From NCBI RefSeq assembly GCF_900113745.1, contig NZ_FOQL01000001.1:1178001-1242000 (forward strand): DNA of 64,000 nt, given 5' to 3'. Below the pieces are notes generated by a model, which made no database searches, had not been told where the DNA came from, and was given only the letters and a program-made list of their open reading frames with translations. The translations under genes and the position numbers were made by a program. The DNA is from Pseudomonas guineae (GTDB lineage Bacteria > Pseudomonadota > Gammaproteobacteria > Pseudomonadales > Pseudomonadaceae). How positions within the stretch are numbered: the stretch's first letter is position 1; each line of letters begins with the position of its first letter. Shown here piece after piece: positions 42,504 through 53,260 of this stretch.

Positions 42504-43871
42504 GTGATAGACACCCTCAGCCATTTGCCACGACCGGATGCCGACGCGGCCGAACTGGCCGATCGCTTCAGCGATCTAGCCCCGCCGCTTAACGCTCGCC
42601 AGGCCGCACTGGAAAGCGCTCGCTGCCTGTACTGCTACGACGCCCCGTGCATCAATGCCTGCCCCAGCGAGATCGACATCCCCTCGTTCATCCGCAATAT
42701 CAGCCATGAAAACGTCCAGGGCGCGGCCGAGAAAATCCTCTCGGCGAATATCCTCGGCGGCAGTTGCGCCCGCGTTTGTCCGACGGAAATCCTTTGTCAG
42801 CAGGCCTGCGTGCGTAATAACGCACAAGAGTGCGCACCGGTACTGATCGGCCTGCTGCAGCGCTACGCCATCGACAACGCGCAGTTCAGCGAGCACCCGT
42901 TTAAACGCGCCCCAGCCAGCGGCAAACGTATCGCCGTGGTCGGCGCAGGGCCTGCGGGTTTGTCCTGCGCCCACCGCCTGGCCATGCATGGTCACGACGT
43001 GGTGGTCTTCGAGGCGCGCGAGAAAGCCGGTGGTCTTAACGAATACGGCATCGCCGCCTACAAGCTGGTGGACGATTTCGCTCAACGCGAAGTGGAATTT
43101 CTCCTGCAGATTGGCGGCATCGAGATTCGTCACGGGCACAAACTCGGTGGCGACCTCAGCCTGAGCGACCTGCGCCAGCAGTTCGACGCGGTCTTCCTCG
43201 GCATCGGCCTAGCGGCCAGCAAACGCCTCGGTCTGGCTGGCGAAGACGCGCCGGGGCTGCTCGCCGCTACCGACTATATCCGCGAACTGCGGCAGAGCGA
43301 TGACCTTAGCCAGCTACCGGTAGCCGAGCGCTGCATCGTCCTCGGTGCCGGCAATACTGCTATCGACATGGCGGTGCAAATGAGCAAGCTCGGCGCACGC
43401 GACGTCAACCTGGTCTATCGCCGTGGTTTCGAGGAGATGGGCGCAACCGAGCACGAACAGGACATTGCCAAAGCAAATCAGGTGCGCCTGCTGACCTGGG
43501 CACAGCCGCAAGATGTGCTGCTCAATGAGCATGGCCAGGTGCGCGGTATGCGTTTCGCCCGTACCCGCGTGGAGAACGGCCGCCTGCAGAGCACCGGGCA
43601 AACCTTCGAACTGGTCGCCGACGCCATCTTTAGCGCCATTGGCCAGGCCTTTGACGGCCAAGCGCTGAGCGATCCACTGGCCAGCGAGCTGAAGCGCGAG
43701 GGCGAACGCATCTGGGTCGATACCCAGCAGCAAACTAGCGTGCCCGGCATCTACGCCGGCGGCGACTGCACCGCCCTGGGGCAGGACCTCACCGTACAAG
43801 CTGTGCAGCACGGCAAGCTGGCCGCCGAGGCCATCCACTCTCACCTGATGCTCAATGTGGAGGCCGCATAA
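42504..43871 (+). CDS. preT: Dihydropyrimidine dehydrogenase subunit PreT (NADPH/FAD/Fe-S subunit)
   Basis: 455 aa flavoprotein related to the glutamate synthase small subunit, which passes electrons from NAD(P)H to PreA. It begins at GTG 42504 with GAGG upstream. N-terminal Fe-S cysteines lie in CLYCYDAPCINACP and CARVCPTEILCQQACV. FAD fold IAVVGAGPAGLSCAHRL; NAD(P) fold CIVLGAGNTAIDMAVQ; the C-terminal GIYAGGDCTALGQDLTVQAVQHGKLAAEAI. The stop TAA is immediately followed by the preA ATG (zero spacing), as expected for subunits made in equal amounts. Confidence 0.95.
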   Translation: MIDTLSHLPRPDADAAELADRFSDLAPPLNARQAALESARCLYCYDAPCINACPSEIDIPSFIRNISHENVQGAAEKILSANILGGSCARVCPTEILCQQACVRNNAQECAPVLIGLLQRYAIDNAQFSEHPFKRAPASGKRIAVVGAGPAGLSCAHRLAMHGHDVVVFEAREKAGGLNEYGIAAYKLVDDFAQREVEFLLQIGGIEIRHGHKLGGDLSLSDLRQQFDAVFLGIGLAASKRLGLAGEDAPGLLAATDYIRELRQSDDLSQLPVAERCIVLGAGNTAIDMAVQMSKLGARDVNLVYRRGFEEMGATEHEQDIAKANQVRLLTWAQPQDVLLNEHGQVRGMRFARTRVENGRLQSTGQTFELVADAIFSAIGQAFDGQALSDPLASELKREGERIWVDTQQQTSVPGIYAGGDCTALGQDLTVQAVQHGKLAAEAIHSHLMLNVEAA

Positions 43872-45146
43872 ATGGCCGATCTATCCATCGAATTCGCCGG
43901 TATCAAAGCACCCAATCCGTTTTGGTTGGCCAGCGCACCGCCTACCGACAAGGCCTACAACGTGATCCGCGCCTTCGAAGCCGGCTGGGGCGGCGTGGTG
44001 TGGAAGACCCTCGGCGAAGACCCGGCAGCGGTCAACGTCTCGTCGCGCTACTCGGCGCACTTCGGGGCTAACAGGAGCGTCCTCGGAATTAATAATATCG
44101 AGCTGATCACCGACCGCTCACTGGAAATCAACCTGCGCGAAATCACCCAGGTGAAGAAAGACTGGCCGGATCGCGCGATGATCGTTTCCTTGATGGTGCC
44201 GTGCGTCGAAGAGTCCTGGAAACGCATCCTGCCGCTAGTGGAAGCCACCGGCTGCGACGGCATCGAACTGAACTTTGGCTGCCCCCACGGTATGCCTGAG
44301 CGCGGCATGGGCGCAGCGGTCGGCCAGGTGCCTGAATACGTGGAGATGGTCACTCGCTGGTGCAAGACCTACAGCTCGCTGCCGGTGATCGTCAAACTGA
44401 CGCCCAACATCACCGACGTGCGCCTGTCCGCGCGCGCCGCCCATCGCGGTGGCGCGGATGCGGTGTCGTTGATTAACACCATCAACTCGATCACCAGCGT
44501 CGATCTCGATCGCATGGTCGCCCACCCCATCGTCGGTAATCAGAGCACCCATGGCGGTTATTGCGGCTCGGCGGTGAAACCCATTGCACTGAACATGGTC
44601 GCCGAAATCGCCCGCGACCCGGAAACCCAAGGCCTGCCGATCTGCGGTATCGGCGGCATCGGCAACTGGCGCGATGCGGCGGAGTTTGTGGCATTGGGCT
44701 GCGGCGCAGTGCAGGTGTGCACGGCGGCCATGCTGCATGGCTTTCGCATCGTCGAAGAGATGAAAGACGGCCTGTCGCGCTGGATGGACAGCCAGGGCTA
44801 CGACAGCCTGGCGGATTTCTCCGGCCGCGCGGTGGGCAATACCACTGACTGGAAGTACCTGGACATCAACTATCAGGTAATCGCTAAAATCGATCAGGAC
44901 TCGTGCATCGGCTGCGGCCGCTGCCACATCGCCTGCGAAGACACCTCACACCAGGCCATCGCCAGCCTGATCCAGGCCGACGGTACGCACAAGTACGAAG
45001 TGATCGACGAGGAGTGCGTGGGCTGCAACCTGTGCCAGATCACCTGCCCGGTGGAGAACTGCATCGAAATGGTGACTCAGGACACCGGCAAACCCTTCCT
45101 TGACTGGAACCACGACCCACGCAATCCGTACCGCGTAGCGTCGTAA
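43872..45146 (+). CDS. preA: Dihydropyrimidine dehydrogenase subunit PreA (FMN/Fe-S catalytic subunit)
   Basis: 424 aa. The FMN-binding TIM barrel resembles class I dihydroorotate dehydrogenase (IEFAGIKAPNPFWLASAPPT at the N-terminus, ELNFGCPHGMPERGMG with the likely catalytic Cys, GIGGIGNWRDAAEFVALG). The C-terminus carries a two-cluster ferredoxin domain: CIGCGRCHIACED and CVGCNLCQITCPVENC. With PreT it reduces uracil and thymine to the dihydro forms. It ends the plus arm; a 200-base repeat follows. Confidence 0.96.
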   Translation: MADLSIEFAGIKAPNPFWLASAPPTDKAYNVIRAFEAGWGGVVWKTLGEDPAAVNVSSRYSAHFGANRSVLGINNIELITDRSLEINLREITQVKKDWPDRAMIVSLMVPCVEESWKRILPLVEATGCDGIELNFGCPHGMPERGMGAAVGQVPEYVEMVTRWCKTYSSLPVIVKLTPNITDVRLSARAAHRGGADAVSLINTINSITSVDLDRMVAHPIVGNQSTHGGYCGSAVKPIALNMVAEIARDPETQGLPICGIGGIGNWRDAAEFVALGCGAVQVCTAAMLHGFRIVEEMKDGLSRWMDSQGYDSLADFSGRAVGNTTDWKYLDINYQVIAKIDQDSCIGCGRCHIACEDTSHQAIASLIQADGTHKYEVIDEECVGCNLCQITCPVENCIEMVTQDTGKPFLDWNHDPRNPYRVAS

Positions 45147-45157
45147 AGTGATCGGTA

Positions 45158-45357
45158 GAATTCGTTCAAGATCGTAGCGAGCGCAGGTCAGGCAAGGCGA
45201 TAACAGGTGAGGACGCGGAGTGTACGAGCAGTACATGAGCAGTACTCGCCTCGCTCGCCCCTTTGGGGGCCGCACTGAAGCGCGTTAGCAGCAAGGCTGC
45301 TTGCCGAACCTGTTTTCAACGCAGCATGAACACGCGCAGTAGATAGTGGACGAATTC
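45158..45357. repeat. Putative dispersed intergenic repeat after preA, with an internal insertion
   Basis: 200 bases bounded by GAATTCG (45158-45164) and CGAATTC (45351-45357), ending exactly at the stop codon of the regulator gene. The left part has CGTAGCGAGCGCAGG, CAAGGCGATAACAGG and GAGGACGCGGAGTGTAC; the right part has CTGTTTTCAACGCAGCATG. I recall such strings as a recurrent Pseudomonas intergenic sequence, but I cannot search for it. GAGCAGTAC is directly repeated at its middle. About 70 unrelated-looking bases lie between the two parts. Confidence 0.5.
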
Positions 45358-45978
45358 TCAAGGCTCCAGCCCAATCCCACGCAATATCACGCTGGTCACG
45401 GTCTGCACCGCCCGCTCGTACTGCAGTTCAGACAACGCCCGGTGGTCGTTAAGCACGCCCACCTGATGGCTGAAGTCCGCGTAATGCTGGGTAGAGGCCC
45501 AGATCATATACAGCAAGGCAGAGGGCTCAACAGCCAGAATGCGCTTGTCCTCAACCCACTGACGGATCTTCGCTTCCTTCATCTTGGCCCAGCTGTAGAG
45601 GCTGTCGTCGAGGGTGGTACCGAGCATCGGCGCACCATGGATGATCTCGTTGGCCCAGACCTTGGAGCCGTGCGGACGGCTGCGCGAGTGGTTCATCTTG
45701 GCGCGGATATAGGTGCTAAGCACCACCCGCGGATCGTCATACATTTCGAAGCACAGCGCGTCCTGCTTCCACACCTCAAGCAGATCCAGCAGCACCGCGC
45801 GGTACAACTCGTCCTTAGTGCTGAAGTAGTAGTGCAGGTTGGAGCGCGGCAGCTCGGCCTCTACGGCGATATCACCCATGGCAGTGCCGCCGTGGCCTTT
45901 CTCGGCGAAGACCTTTTCCGCGGCCAGCAGGATCTTTTCGACGTTGCGGCGGCGAATCTCGATTTTGTGATTGGCCAT
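45358..45978 (-). CDS. TetR/AcrR-family regulator, RutR-like (pyrimidine catabolism)
   Basis: 206 aa from ATG 45978 (MANHKIEIRRRN); an in-frame start seven codons upstream is less likely. N-terminal HTH (about 8-55): RRNVEKILLAAEKVFAEKGHGGTAMGDIAVEAELPRSNLHYYFSTKDELY. The C-terminal ligand domain has YIRAKMNHSRSRPHGSKVWANEIIHGAPML, as in the YcdC/RutR group whose E. coli member binds uracil. Next to preA and convergent with it, it is the obvious candidate regulator of the cluster. It is divergent from ahcY. Confidence 0.88.
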   Translation of the reverse strand: MANHKIEIRRRNVEKILLAAEKVFAEKGHGGTAMGDIAVEAELPRSNLHYYFSTKDELYRAVLLDLLEVWKQDALCFEMYDDPRVVLSTYIRAKMNHSRSRPHGSKVWANEIIHGAPMLGTTLDDSLYSWAKMKEAKIRQWVEDKRILAVEPSALLYMIWASTQHYADFSHQVGVLNDHRALSELQYERAVQTVTSVILRGIGLEP

Positions 45979-46045
45979 GACAGGTCCGTAACTAGGCAAT
46001 ATCGCAAGGCTACCACCCGCGCCAAGCCGGAGCGACGGAAAGCCT

Positions 46046-46073
46046 TTGGCTAAATCCTCAGCATCGCTATAAT
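46046..46073 (+). promoter_or_regulatory. Sigma-70-type promoter for ahcY-metF
   Basis: TTGGCT (46046-46051), 16 bases, TATAAT (46068-46073). Transcription would begin near 46080, just before a GCAACCG/CGGTTGC hairpin (46088-46110) and the riboswitch. Confidence 0.6.
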
Positions 46074-46120
46074 CACCCTCGCTTCACGCAACCGACACCG
46101 CTTCGGTTGCTCCCGCCACC

Positions 46121-47646
<1,526 letters not shown>

Positions 47647-47659
47647 CTAGCAGCCCGCA

Positions 47660-47691
47660 GGGTGGGTTAGCCGTACGCGGCTAACCCACCC
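47660..47691. repeat. Perfect 14-base-arm hairpin between ahcY and metF
   Basis: GGGTGGGTTAGCCG, TACG loop, CGGCTAACCCACCC. It shares the core GGTGGGTTAGCC with the element at 29609-29702. With the hairpin 23 bases before the metF ATG and no T tract, it could attenuate or stabilise rather than terminate. Confidence 0.7.
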
Positions 47692-47714
47692 TTCGTTTGA
47701 ACGGAACCTTCTCC

Positions 47715-48560
47715 ATGTCTCAAGAACGCCGTTACAGCTTCGAGTTCTTCCCTACCAAGACCGACGCCGGGCACGAAAAGCTGATGAATGTGGCGCGCCA
47801 ATTGGCGACCTACAACCCCGATTTTTTCTCCTGCACCTACGGTGCCGGAGGCTCCACCCGCGACCGCACGCTGAACACCGTGCTGCAACTCGATGGCGAG
47901 ATCAAAATACCGGCCGCGCCGCACCTGTCTTGCGTAGGTGACAGCAAGGCCGATCTGCGTGACTTGCTGGGCCTGTACAAAGGTGCCGGGATCAAGCGCA
48001 TTGTCGCACTGCGCGGCGACCTGCCTTCCGGTATGGGCATGGCCAGCGGTGAGTTGCGCTACGCCAACGAGCTAGTCGAGTTCATCCGCGCTGAGACCGG
48101 TGATCACTTCCATATCGAGATCGCCGCTTACCCGGAAATGCACCCGCAGGCGCGCAACTTCGAAGACGATATCGCCAACTTCGTGCGCAAGGCCAAAGCC
48201 GGCGCCGACAGTGCGATCACCCAGTATTTCTTCAACGCCGACAGCTACTTCTACTTCGTCGAGCGCGTACAGAAACTCGGTGTCGACATCCCAGTTGTGC
48301 CCGGCATCATGCCGATCACCAACTACAGCAAGCTGGCGCGCTTCTCTGACGCCTGCGGCGCTGAGATTCCACGCTGGGTGCGCAAGCAACTGGAAGCCTA
48401 CGGTGATGACACCAGCAGCATCCAAGCCTACGGCGAGCAGGTCATTAGCGAGATGTGCGAACGTCTGTTGCAAGGCGGCGCACCCGGCTTACATTTCTAC
48501 AGCATGAATCAGGCTGAGCCGAGCCTGGCGATTTGGAACAACCTTAAGCTGCCACGCTAA
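47715..48560 (+). CDS. metF: 5,10-Methylenetetrahydrofolate reductase
   Basis: 281 aa FAD enzyme producing 5-methyl-tetrahydrofolate for homocysteine remethylation. It starts at ATG 47715 (MSQERRYSFEFFPTKTDAG). Motifs: FEFFPTKT, SCTYGAGGSTRDRT, ALRGDLPSG, AAYPEMHPQA, ITQYFFNADSYF and PGIMPI. Together with ahcY it forms the recycling arm of the SAM cycle, downstream of the riboswitch. Confidence 0.97.
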   Translation: MSQERRYSFEFFPTKTDAGHEKLMNVARQLATYNPDFFSCTYGAGGSTRDRTLNTVLQLDGEIKIPAAPHLSCVGDSKADLRDLLGLYKGAGIKRIVALRGDLPSGMGMASGELRYANELVEFIRAETGDHFHIEIAAYPEMHPQARNFEDDIANFVRKAKAGADSAITQYFFNADSYFYFVERVQKLGVDIPVVPGIMPITNYSKLARFSDACGAEIPRWVRKQLEAYGDDTSSIQAYGEQVISEMCERLLQGGAPGLHFYSMNQAEPSLAIWNNLKLPR

Positions 48561-48575
48561 GCTTGATGGCAGTAG

Positions 48576-48611
48576 CATCGGTGCCTGCGCCTTGCGGGTG
48601 CCGATGGTTTT
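48576..48611 (+). terminator. Probable intrinsic terminator of ahcY-metF
   Basis: CATCGGTGCCTGC and GCGGGTGCCGATG pair with three G-T wobbles, followed by GGTTTT. It lies 16 bases after the metF stop; the T tract is short. Confidence 0.55.
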
Positions 48612-48798
48612 CCCGGTCATTCGACATGCCCCTCCTCCTGCGCCTCAGTCTTTTCCCCACGCACCCGGCAAACCGCGGTAGCCTTTTGTAACGCACGGGG
48701 TGGTCGACACAGAGGCCAAGGCACTCAGCCGTGACCCTACTTTCAGCAAGCGTTTAGCCATGCAGGGCTTACGCGGTTCACAACCATGGAGCGCCGCA

Positions 48799-50172
48799 AT
48801 GGCCGCACGTAAAACGATTAACGCCTCAGTCAACCCCAAAGGCAGCCTGGAAACCCTCTCGCAGCGTGAAGTGCAGCAGCTGCGCGAAACCGGTTCCGGT
48901 AGCGTTTATGCGCTGTTCCGCCAGTGCGCGCTGGCGATTCTCAACACCGGCTCGCACAGCGACAACGCCAAGACGATTCTGGAAGCCTACCCGGACTTTG
49001 AAATCCGTATCCTGCAGCAGGACCGCGGCATCCGCCTGGAGTTGTTCAACGCCCCGGCCGACGCCTTCGTCGATGGCGAGATGATCGCCAGCACCCGCGA
49101 AATGCTGTTCAGCGCCCTGCGTGACATCGTCTACACGCAGAGCGAGCTGGAAAACAAGCGGGTCGACTTCGGCAGTTCCCAGGGCATCACCGACTACGTC
49201 TTCCACCTGCTGCGCAACGCCCACACCCTGCGCGCCGGCGCCGAACCGAAGATTGTCGTGTGTTGGGGCGGCCACTCGATCAGCACCGAAGAATACAAAT
49301 ACACCAAGAAGGTCGGCCACGAGCTGGGCCTGCGCGGGCTGGATATCTGCACCGGTTGCGGCCCTGGCGTGATGAAGGGGCCGATGAAAGGTGCGACCAT
49401 CTCCCATGCCAAACAGCGCAACGTGCATGGCCGTTACCTGGGCCTGACCGAGCCAGGCATCATCGCCGCCGAAGCCCCCAACCCAATCGTCAATGAGCTG
49501 GTGATCCTGCCGGATATCGAGAAGCGCCTAGAAGCGTTCGTGCGCGTTGGCCACGGCATCATCATCTTCCCCGGCGGTGCTGGCACGGCGGAAGAGCTGC
49601 TGTATTTCCTCGGCATCCTCATGCACCCGGACAACCAGAACATCCCCTTCCCCCTGATCATGACCGGACCAAGTAGCGCCGCCGCCTACCTTGAGCAGTT
49701 ACATGCGTTTATCGGTACAACCCTGGGTGAAGCGGCGCAGCAGCGCTACAGCATCATCATCAACAACCCGGACCAAGTCGCCCGGGAAATGGCCGAAGGA
49801 ATTAAGGCGGTCAAACAGTTCCGCCGCGAACATAACGATGCGTTCCACTTCAACTGGCTGCTGAAGATCGACGAAAGCTTCCAGCACCCCTTCGAGCCGA
49901 CGCACGCCAACATGGCCAGCCTGAAGCTAACGCGCAACCAGCCTGTACACGAACTGGCGGCCAACCTGCGCCGAGCGTTTTCCGGGATTGTCGCGGGTAA
50001 CGTCAAGGACAAGGGCATCCGCCTGATTGAGCAACACGGCCCTTACGAAATCACCGGCGACCGCGACATCATGCAGCAGCTCGATACGCTGCTGCAGGCC
50101 TTCGTTGACCAACACCGGATGAAACTGCCGGGCAACAGCGCCTATGTACCCTGCTACCAACTGACCAAATAG
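48799..50172 (+). CDS. ppnN: Nucleotide 5'-monophosphate nucleosidase PpnN (LOG family, YgdH-like)
   Basis: 457 aa from ATG 48799 (GGAG upstream); the frame runs 33 codons further without support. PpnN cleaves purine and pyrimidine nucleotide monophosphates to base and ribose 5-phosphate and is tuned by (p)ppGpp in E. coli. N-terminal domain LSQREVQQLRETGSGSVYALFRQCALAILNTGSHSDN; LOG/Rossmann core GPGVMKGPMKGA and PGGAGTAEELLYFLGI (the family PGGxGTxxE motif); the C-terminal domain ends YVPCYQL. Length matches the E. coli protein (about 454). It may return bases to salvage near the pyrimidine cluster, but co-regulation is not shown. Confidence 0.92.
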   Translation: MAARKTINASVNPKGSLETLSQREVQQLRETGSGSVYALFRQCALAILNTGSHSDNAKTILEAYPDFEIRILQQDRGIRLELFNAPADAFVDGEMIASTREMLFSALRDIVYTQSELENKRVDFGSSQGITDYVFHLLRNAHTLRAGAEPKIVVCWGGHSISTEEYKYTKKVGHELGLRGLDICTGCGPGVMKGPMKGATISHAKQRNVHGRYLGLTEPGIIAAEAPNPIVNELVILPDIEKRLEAFVRVGHGIIIFPGGAGTAEELLYFLGILMHPDNQNIPFPLIMTGPSSAAAYLEQLHAFIGTTLGEAAQQRYSIIINNPDQVAREMAEGIKAVKQFRREHNDAFHFNWLLKIDESFQHPFEPTHANMASLKLTRNQPVHELAANLRRAFSGIVAGNVKDKGIRLIEQHGPYEITGDRDIMQQLDTLLQAFVDQHRMKLPGNSAYVPCYQLTK

Positions 50173-50200
50173 CCTCCTGGTTGTATGGGCAGTAGCCCGA

Positions 50201-50224
50201 ACGGCGCTGCCCATGCAGCGCCGT
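50201..50224. other. Hairpin downstream of ppnN
   Basis: ACGGCGCTG, six-base loop, CAGCGCCGT; perfect nine-base arms without a T tract. It may cap the ppnN mRNA. Confidence 0.45.
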
Positions 50225-50310
50225 CAGCGGTTACGACGGCGATCACCTGAGCGCAAATATTCATCGCGCTATGACTACTCAGAATCGATTCAAATCGATA
50301 CTCTGGCTGT

Positions 50311-51099
50311 ATGCCAACATCCCTGCGCCACCTAATCGCCGCGCTGTGCCTGATGGGCCTGAGCCTCTGCGCTCACGCCCAGACATTGCGCATCGTCAGT
50401 GAAAGCTGGGCACCCTATGTTTATGAAGAACAAGGCACACTTAAAGGTCTCGACTACGAGGCCACACAGATCGTTCTGCAACGCCTTGGCGTCGAAGCTG
50501 AGTGGCAGCTCCTGCCATGGAAGCGTTGCCTGTTGGCGGTTGAGCAAGGGCAGGCTGACGCCATCCTGGATATCTTCCGCACCCCAGAACGCGAAGCCAG
50601 CATCATCTACCCCGACGAACCCATGTCGCAGATCGAGTTCGTGCTGTTCTACGCGACCGCCAGGCCTTATCCATTCAACCAGTTACAAGACCTGCAAGGC
50701 TTGAAAGTCGGGGTGTCCGCCGGTTACTGGTATGCCAACCGCGACTTTCGCGAATCCGAGCTGTTCACCCGTGAGCCCGCGGCCAGCCATAACGCCAACC
50801 TCGGTAAACTGCTGCGCGACCGTGTCGACCTGGTGATTAACGACAAGCGCGGCGGCATCTTCCTGACCCAGCAGATGGGCATTCAAGGTGACGTCAGCCA
50901 TCACCCACAGGTGATTAGCCGCGACCAGCTTTATCTGGGCCTGAGCCGCAGAGATGATATGGCAGAATTCGCACAACGCTTCAGCCACGAATTGCGCCAC
51001 TTCAAGCGTGAACCGGCCTATGCGGCCCTCAGCGCCCGTTACAACCCTGCAGCAAAAGCTCAGCAAGTCTCGGCATCGCGTAACGCCGCAACCCGTTAA
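50311..51099 (+). CDS. Family 3 periplasmic solute-binding-like protein (orphan)
   Basis: 262 aa. The signal peptide ends AHAQTLRIV. SBP_bac_3 fold: LRIVSESWAPYVYEEQGTLKGLDYE, LPWKRCLLAVEQGQADAILDIFRTPER, LKVGVSAGYWY and LVINDKRGGIFL. No transporter partner is nearby. It is the second orphan of this type in the window (the other is at 16165-16899), with little sequence identity by eye. The tail after about 235 is low in structure (NPAAKAQQVSASRNAATR). The ligand is unknown. Confidence 0.82.
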   Translation: MPTSLRHLIAALCLMGLSLCAHAQTLRIVSESWAPYVYEEQGTLKGLDYEATQIVLQRLGVEAEWQLLPWKRCLLAVEQGQADAILDIFRTPEREASIIYPDEPMSQIEFVLFYATARPYPFNQLQDLQGLKVGVSAGYWYANRDFRESELFTREPAASHNANLGKLLRDRVDLVINDKRGGIFLTQQMGIQGDVSHHPQVISRDQLYLGLSRRDDMAEFAQRFSHELRHFKREPAYAALSARYNPAAKAQQVSASRNAATR

Positions 51100-51129
51100 G
51101 CAAGCCAATGCTGCAGATCACCCTAGCTC

Positions 51130-51276
51130 TGTTATACTCTGGCCTTCCCGCCAGGCTTGCGCCCGGATGCTAGCCCCCAGAGGCCAGTAGTACCGGACGG
51201 GATTGCGCCCCCCAAGCGTGATTCAAGCCAGGCAATACACCCCATAGGGCCATGCCCTCACTAGACAGGATTACAC
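51130..51276 (+). promoter_or_regulatory. Extended -10 promoter and long leader of rhlE
   Basis: TGTTATACT (51130-51138) is an extended -10 box with a weak -35. The transcript would have about 130 untranslated bases with a CTGGCC...GGCCAG stem (from about 51139 to 51187). Long structured leaders are common for cold-inducible RNA helicase genes; that role here is inference. Confidence 0.5.
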
Positions 51277-53160
51277 ATGTCCTTTGCCTCCCTCGGTCTC
51301 TCCGAGGCTTTAGTCCGTGCGGTCGAATCCGCCGGCTACACCCAACCCACTCCGGTGCAACAGCGGGCCATCCCCGCCGCGTTGCAAGGCCGTGACCTGA
51401 TGGTTGCAGCCCAGACGGGTACAGGTAAGACAGGCGGCTTTGCCCTGCCGATCCTCGAACGACTGTTCCCCAACGGCCACCCGGATCGCGAACAGCGACA
51501 CGGCCCGAAACAACCGCGCGTGCTGGTGCTGACCCCGACCCGCGAACTGGCCGCCCAGGTGCATGACAGCTTCAAGCTGTATGCCCGCGAATTGAAATTC
51601 GTCAGCGCCTGTATCTTCGGCGGCGTTGGCATGAACCCTCAGGTTCAGGCCCTGGCCAAAGGCGTCGACGTACTGGTGGCTTGCCCCGGACGCCTGCTCG
51701 ACCTGGCCAACCAACGTGCCATCGACCTCTCGCACGTGGAAATTCTTGTCCTCGACGAAGCCGACCGCATGCTCGACATGGGCTTTATCCATGACGTGAA
51801 GAAGGTTCTCGCCAAGCTGCCGACCAAACGACAGAACCTGCTGTTCTCGGCGACTTTCTCGAAGGACATCACCGACCTGGCCGGCAAGCTGTTGCACAAC
51901 CCGGAGCGCATCGAAGTTACGCCGCCAAACACTACGGTCGAGCGTATCGAGCAGCGCGTATTCCGCGTCCAGGCCAGCCACAAGCGCGCCTTGCTCGCAC
52001 ACCTGATAACCGCCGGAGCCTGGGAACAGGTGCTGGTGTTTACCCGCACCAAGCACGGCGCCAACCGCCTGGCCGAGTATTTGGATAAGCACGGTCTAAC
52101 GGCTGTGGCGATCCACGGCAATAAAAGCCAGAACGCACGCACGAAAGCCTTGGCTGACTTCAAAGCCGGCAATGTACGCATCCTGGTTGCCACCGATATC
52201 GCCGCCCGCGGCCTGGATATCGACCAGCTGCCGCATGTGGTCAACTTTGAACTGCCGAATATCGAAGAAGACTACGTGCACCGCATTGGCCGCACCGGCC
52301 GTGCCGGCCGCAGCGGTGAAGCGATCTCCATGGTTGCTCCGGATGAAGAAAAGCTGCTCAAAGGCATTGAGCGCATGACCAAGCAGAAAATCGCTGATGG
52401 CGACCTGCTCGGCTTTGATGCCAGCACCGTTGAGGCCGAGCGCCCAGAAGTGCGTGAGCCGCAGAAACCACGCCAACCGCGCGGCGCCAAGCCAGAAGGC
52501 GAACGCCATGGCGGCGGCCGCAAGGACAAAGGCAAGGACAGCGGTCGTGACAACAGCCGCAGTAAGCCCCAGGGCGGCCGCAGCCAACAGCCCCGCAGCG
52601 CGTCCACGTCATCGGCCCGCACCAGCACACCAGCCGTGCCCGCACTGCCTCCGGATCGCGCGCCGGATGAGTTTCGCGATGATGAAATCGATAATTTCGG
52701 CAACCGTGCCGACTATGTAAGCCCGAACCAGAACAAGCAGCAGAACCGTGGCCGTCGGCCCGGCGCGCCTGCTACTGGCCCAAGCGCGAGCAATGGCGTC
52801 GGTCAAGGTGCTCGCCCGGCCAATAAGCCGCGCAGCAATGGTGGTGGCGCGACAAGTACTGGCGCTGGCGCACAAGGCCGTCGCCAGAGCGCGGGTTCAG
52901 GCGCACAAGGTGCTCAGGGCCGTAATGGTTCAGGCCGTGCACGTCCGCCGCGTGACACCCGCACCACCTCGCTGAACCGCGATGAGCTGCCACGCACGGA
53001 AGCGGCAGTGAAAAGCCCACGCGACAAGCAGCCGGTGATCGTGCACAAAGGCTCACGCCTGGATCGCCTGCCAACGGTCGAGCAGCTCGACGAACTGGCG
53101 AGCGCACGTCCGCGTGGCGAAAAACCGGCCCTGCTGACGCGCAACCGCGAAGAGTCATAG
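51277..53160 (+). CDS. rhlE: DEAD-box RNA helicase RhlE with a long basic tail
   Basis: 627 aa. Helicase core (about 1-380): Q motif, AQTGTGKT (45-52), [28 protein letters not shown] (159-169), [22 protein letters not shown] and [14 protein letters not shown]. Residues about 395-627 are a low-complexity extension rich in Arg, Gly, Gln, Pro and Ser ([39 protein letters not shown]), typical of an RNA-binding disordered tail but long for the family. The role is in RNA remodelling, ribosome assembly or RNA decay. It is monocistronic, with its own leader and terminator. Confidence 0.93.
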   Translation: MSFASLGLSEALVRAVESAGYTQPTPVQQRAIPAALQGRDLMVAAQTGTGKTGGFALPILERLFPNGHPDREQRHGPKQPRVLVLTPTRELAAQVHDSFKLYARELKFVSACIFGGVGMNPQVQALAKGVDVLVACPGRLLDLANQRAIDLSHVEILVLDEADRMLDMGFIHDVKKVLAKLPTKRQNLLFSATFSKDITDLAGKLLHNPERIEVTPPNTTVERIEQRVFRVQASHKRALLAHLITAGAWEQVLVFTRTKHGANRLAEYLDKHGLTAVAIHGNKSQNARTKALADFKAGNVRILVATDIAARGLDIDQLPHVVNFELPNIEEDYVHRIGRTGRAGRSGEAISMVAPDEEKLLKGIERMTKQKIADGDLLGFDASTVEAERPEVREPQKPRQPRGAKPEGERHGGGRKDKGKDSGRDNSRSKPQGGRSQQPRSASTSSARTSTPAVPALPPDRAPDEFRDDEIDNFGNRADYVSPNQNKQQNRGRRPGAPATGPSASNGVGQGARPANKPRSNGGGATSTGAGAQGRRQSAGSGAQGAQGRNGSGRARPPRDTRTTSLNRDELPRTEAAVKSPRDKQPVIVHKGSRLDRLPTVEQLDELASARPRGEKPALLTRNREES

Positions 53161-53177
53161 TCAGCTAGCCGCACACG

Positions 53178-53205
53178 AAAACGCCGCCCATTGGGCGGCG
53201 TTTTT
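53178..53205. terminator. Bidirectional intrinsic terminator between rhlE and yceI
   Basis: AAAACGCCGCCCATTGGGCGGCGTTTTT: perfect ACGCCGCC/GGCGGCGT stem with A and T tracts. It also serves the convergent yceI. Confidence 0.92.
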
Positions 53206-53260
53206 GTTGATGCTGCCGCTGAAGCAGCGATAGATTACGCTGCTGCGCGGTTAAGCCATC

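Noticed and set aside
45970..45985. TGACAGG at the start of the TetR gene as a half-site of the 40858 palindrome
   Set aside because: Only seven bases match and it overlaps the start codon; chance is likely.
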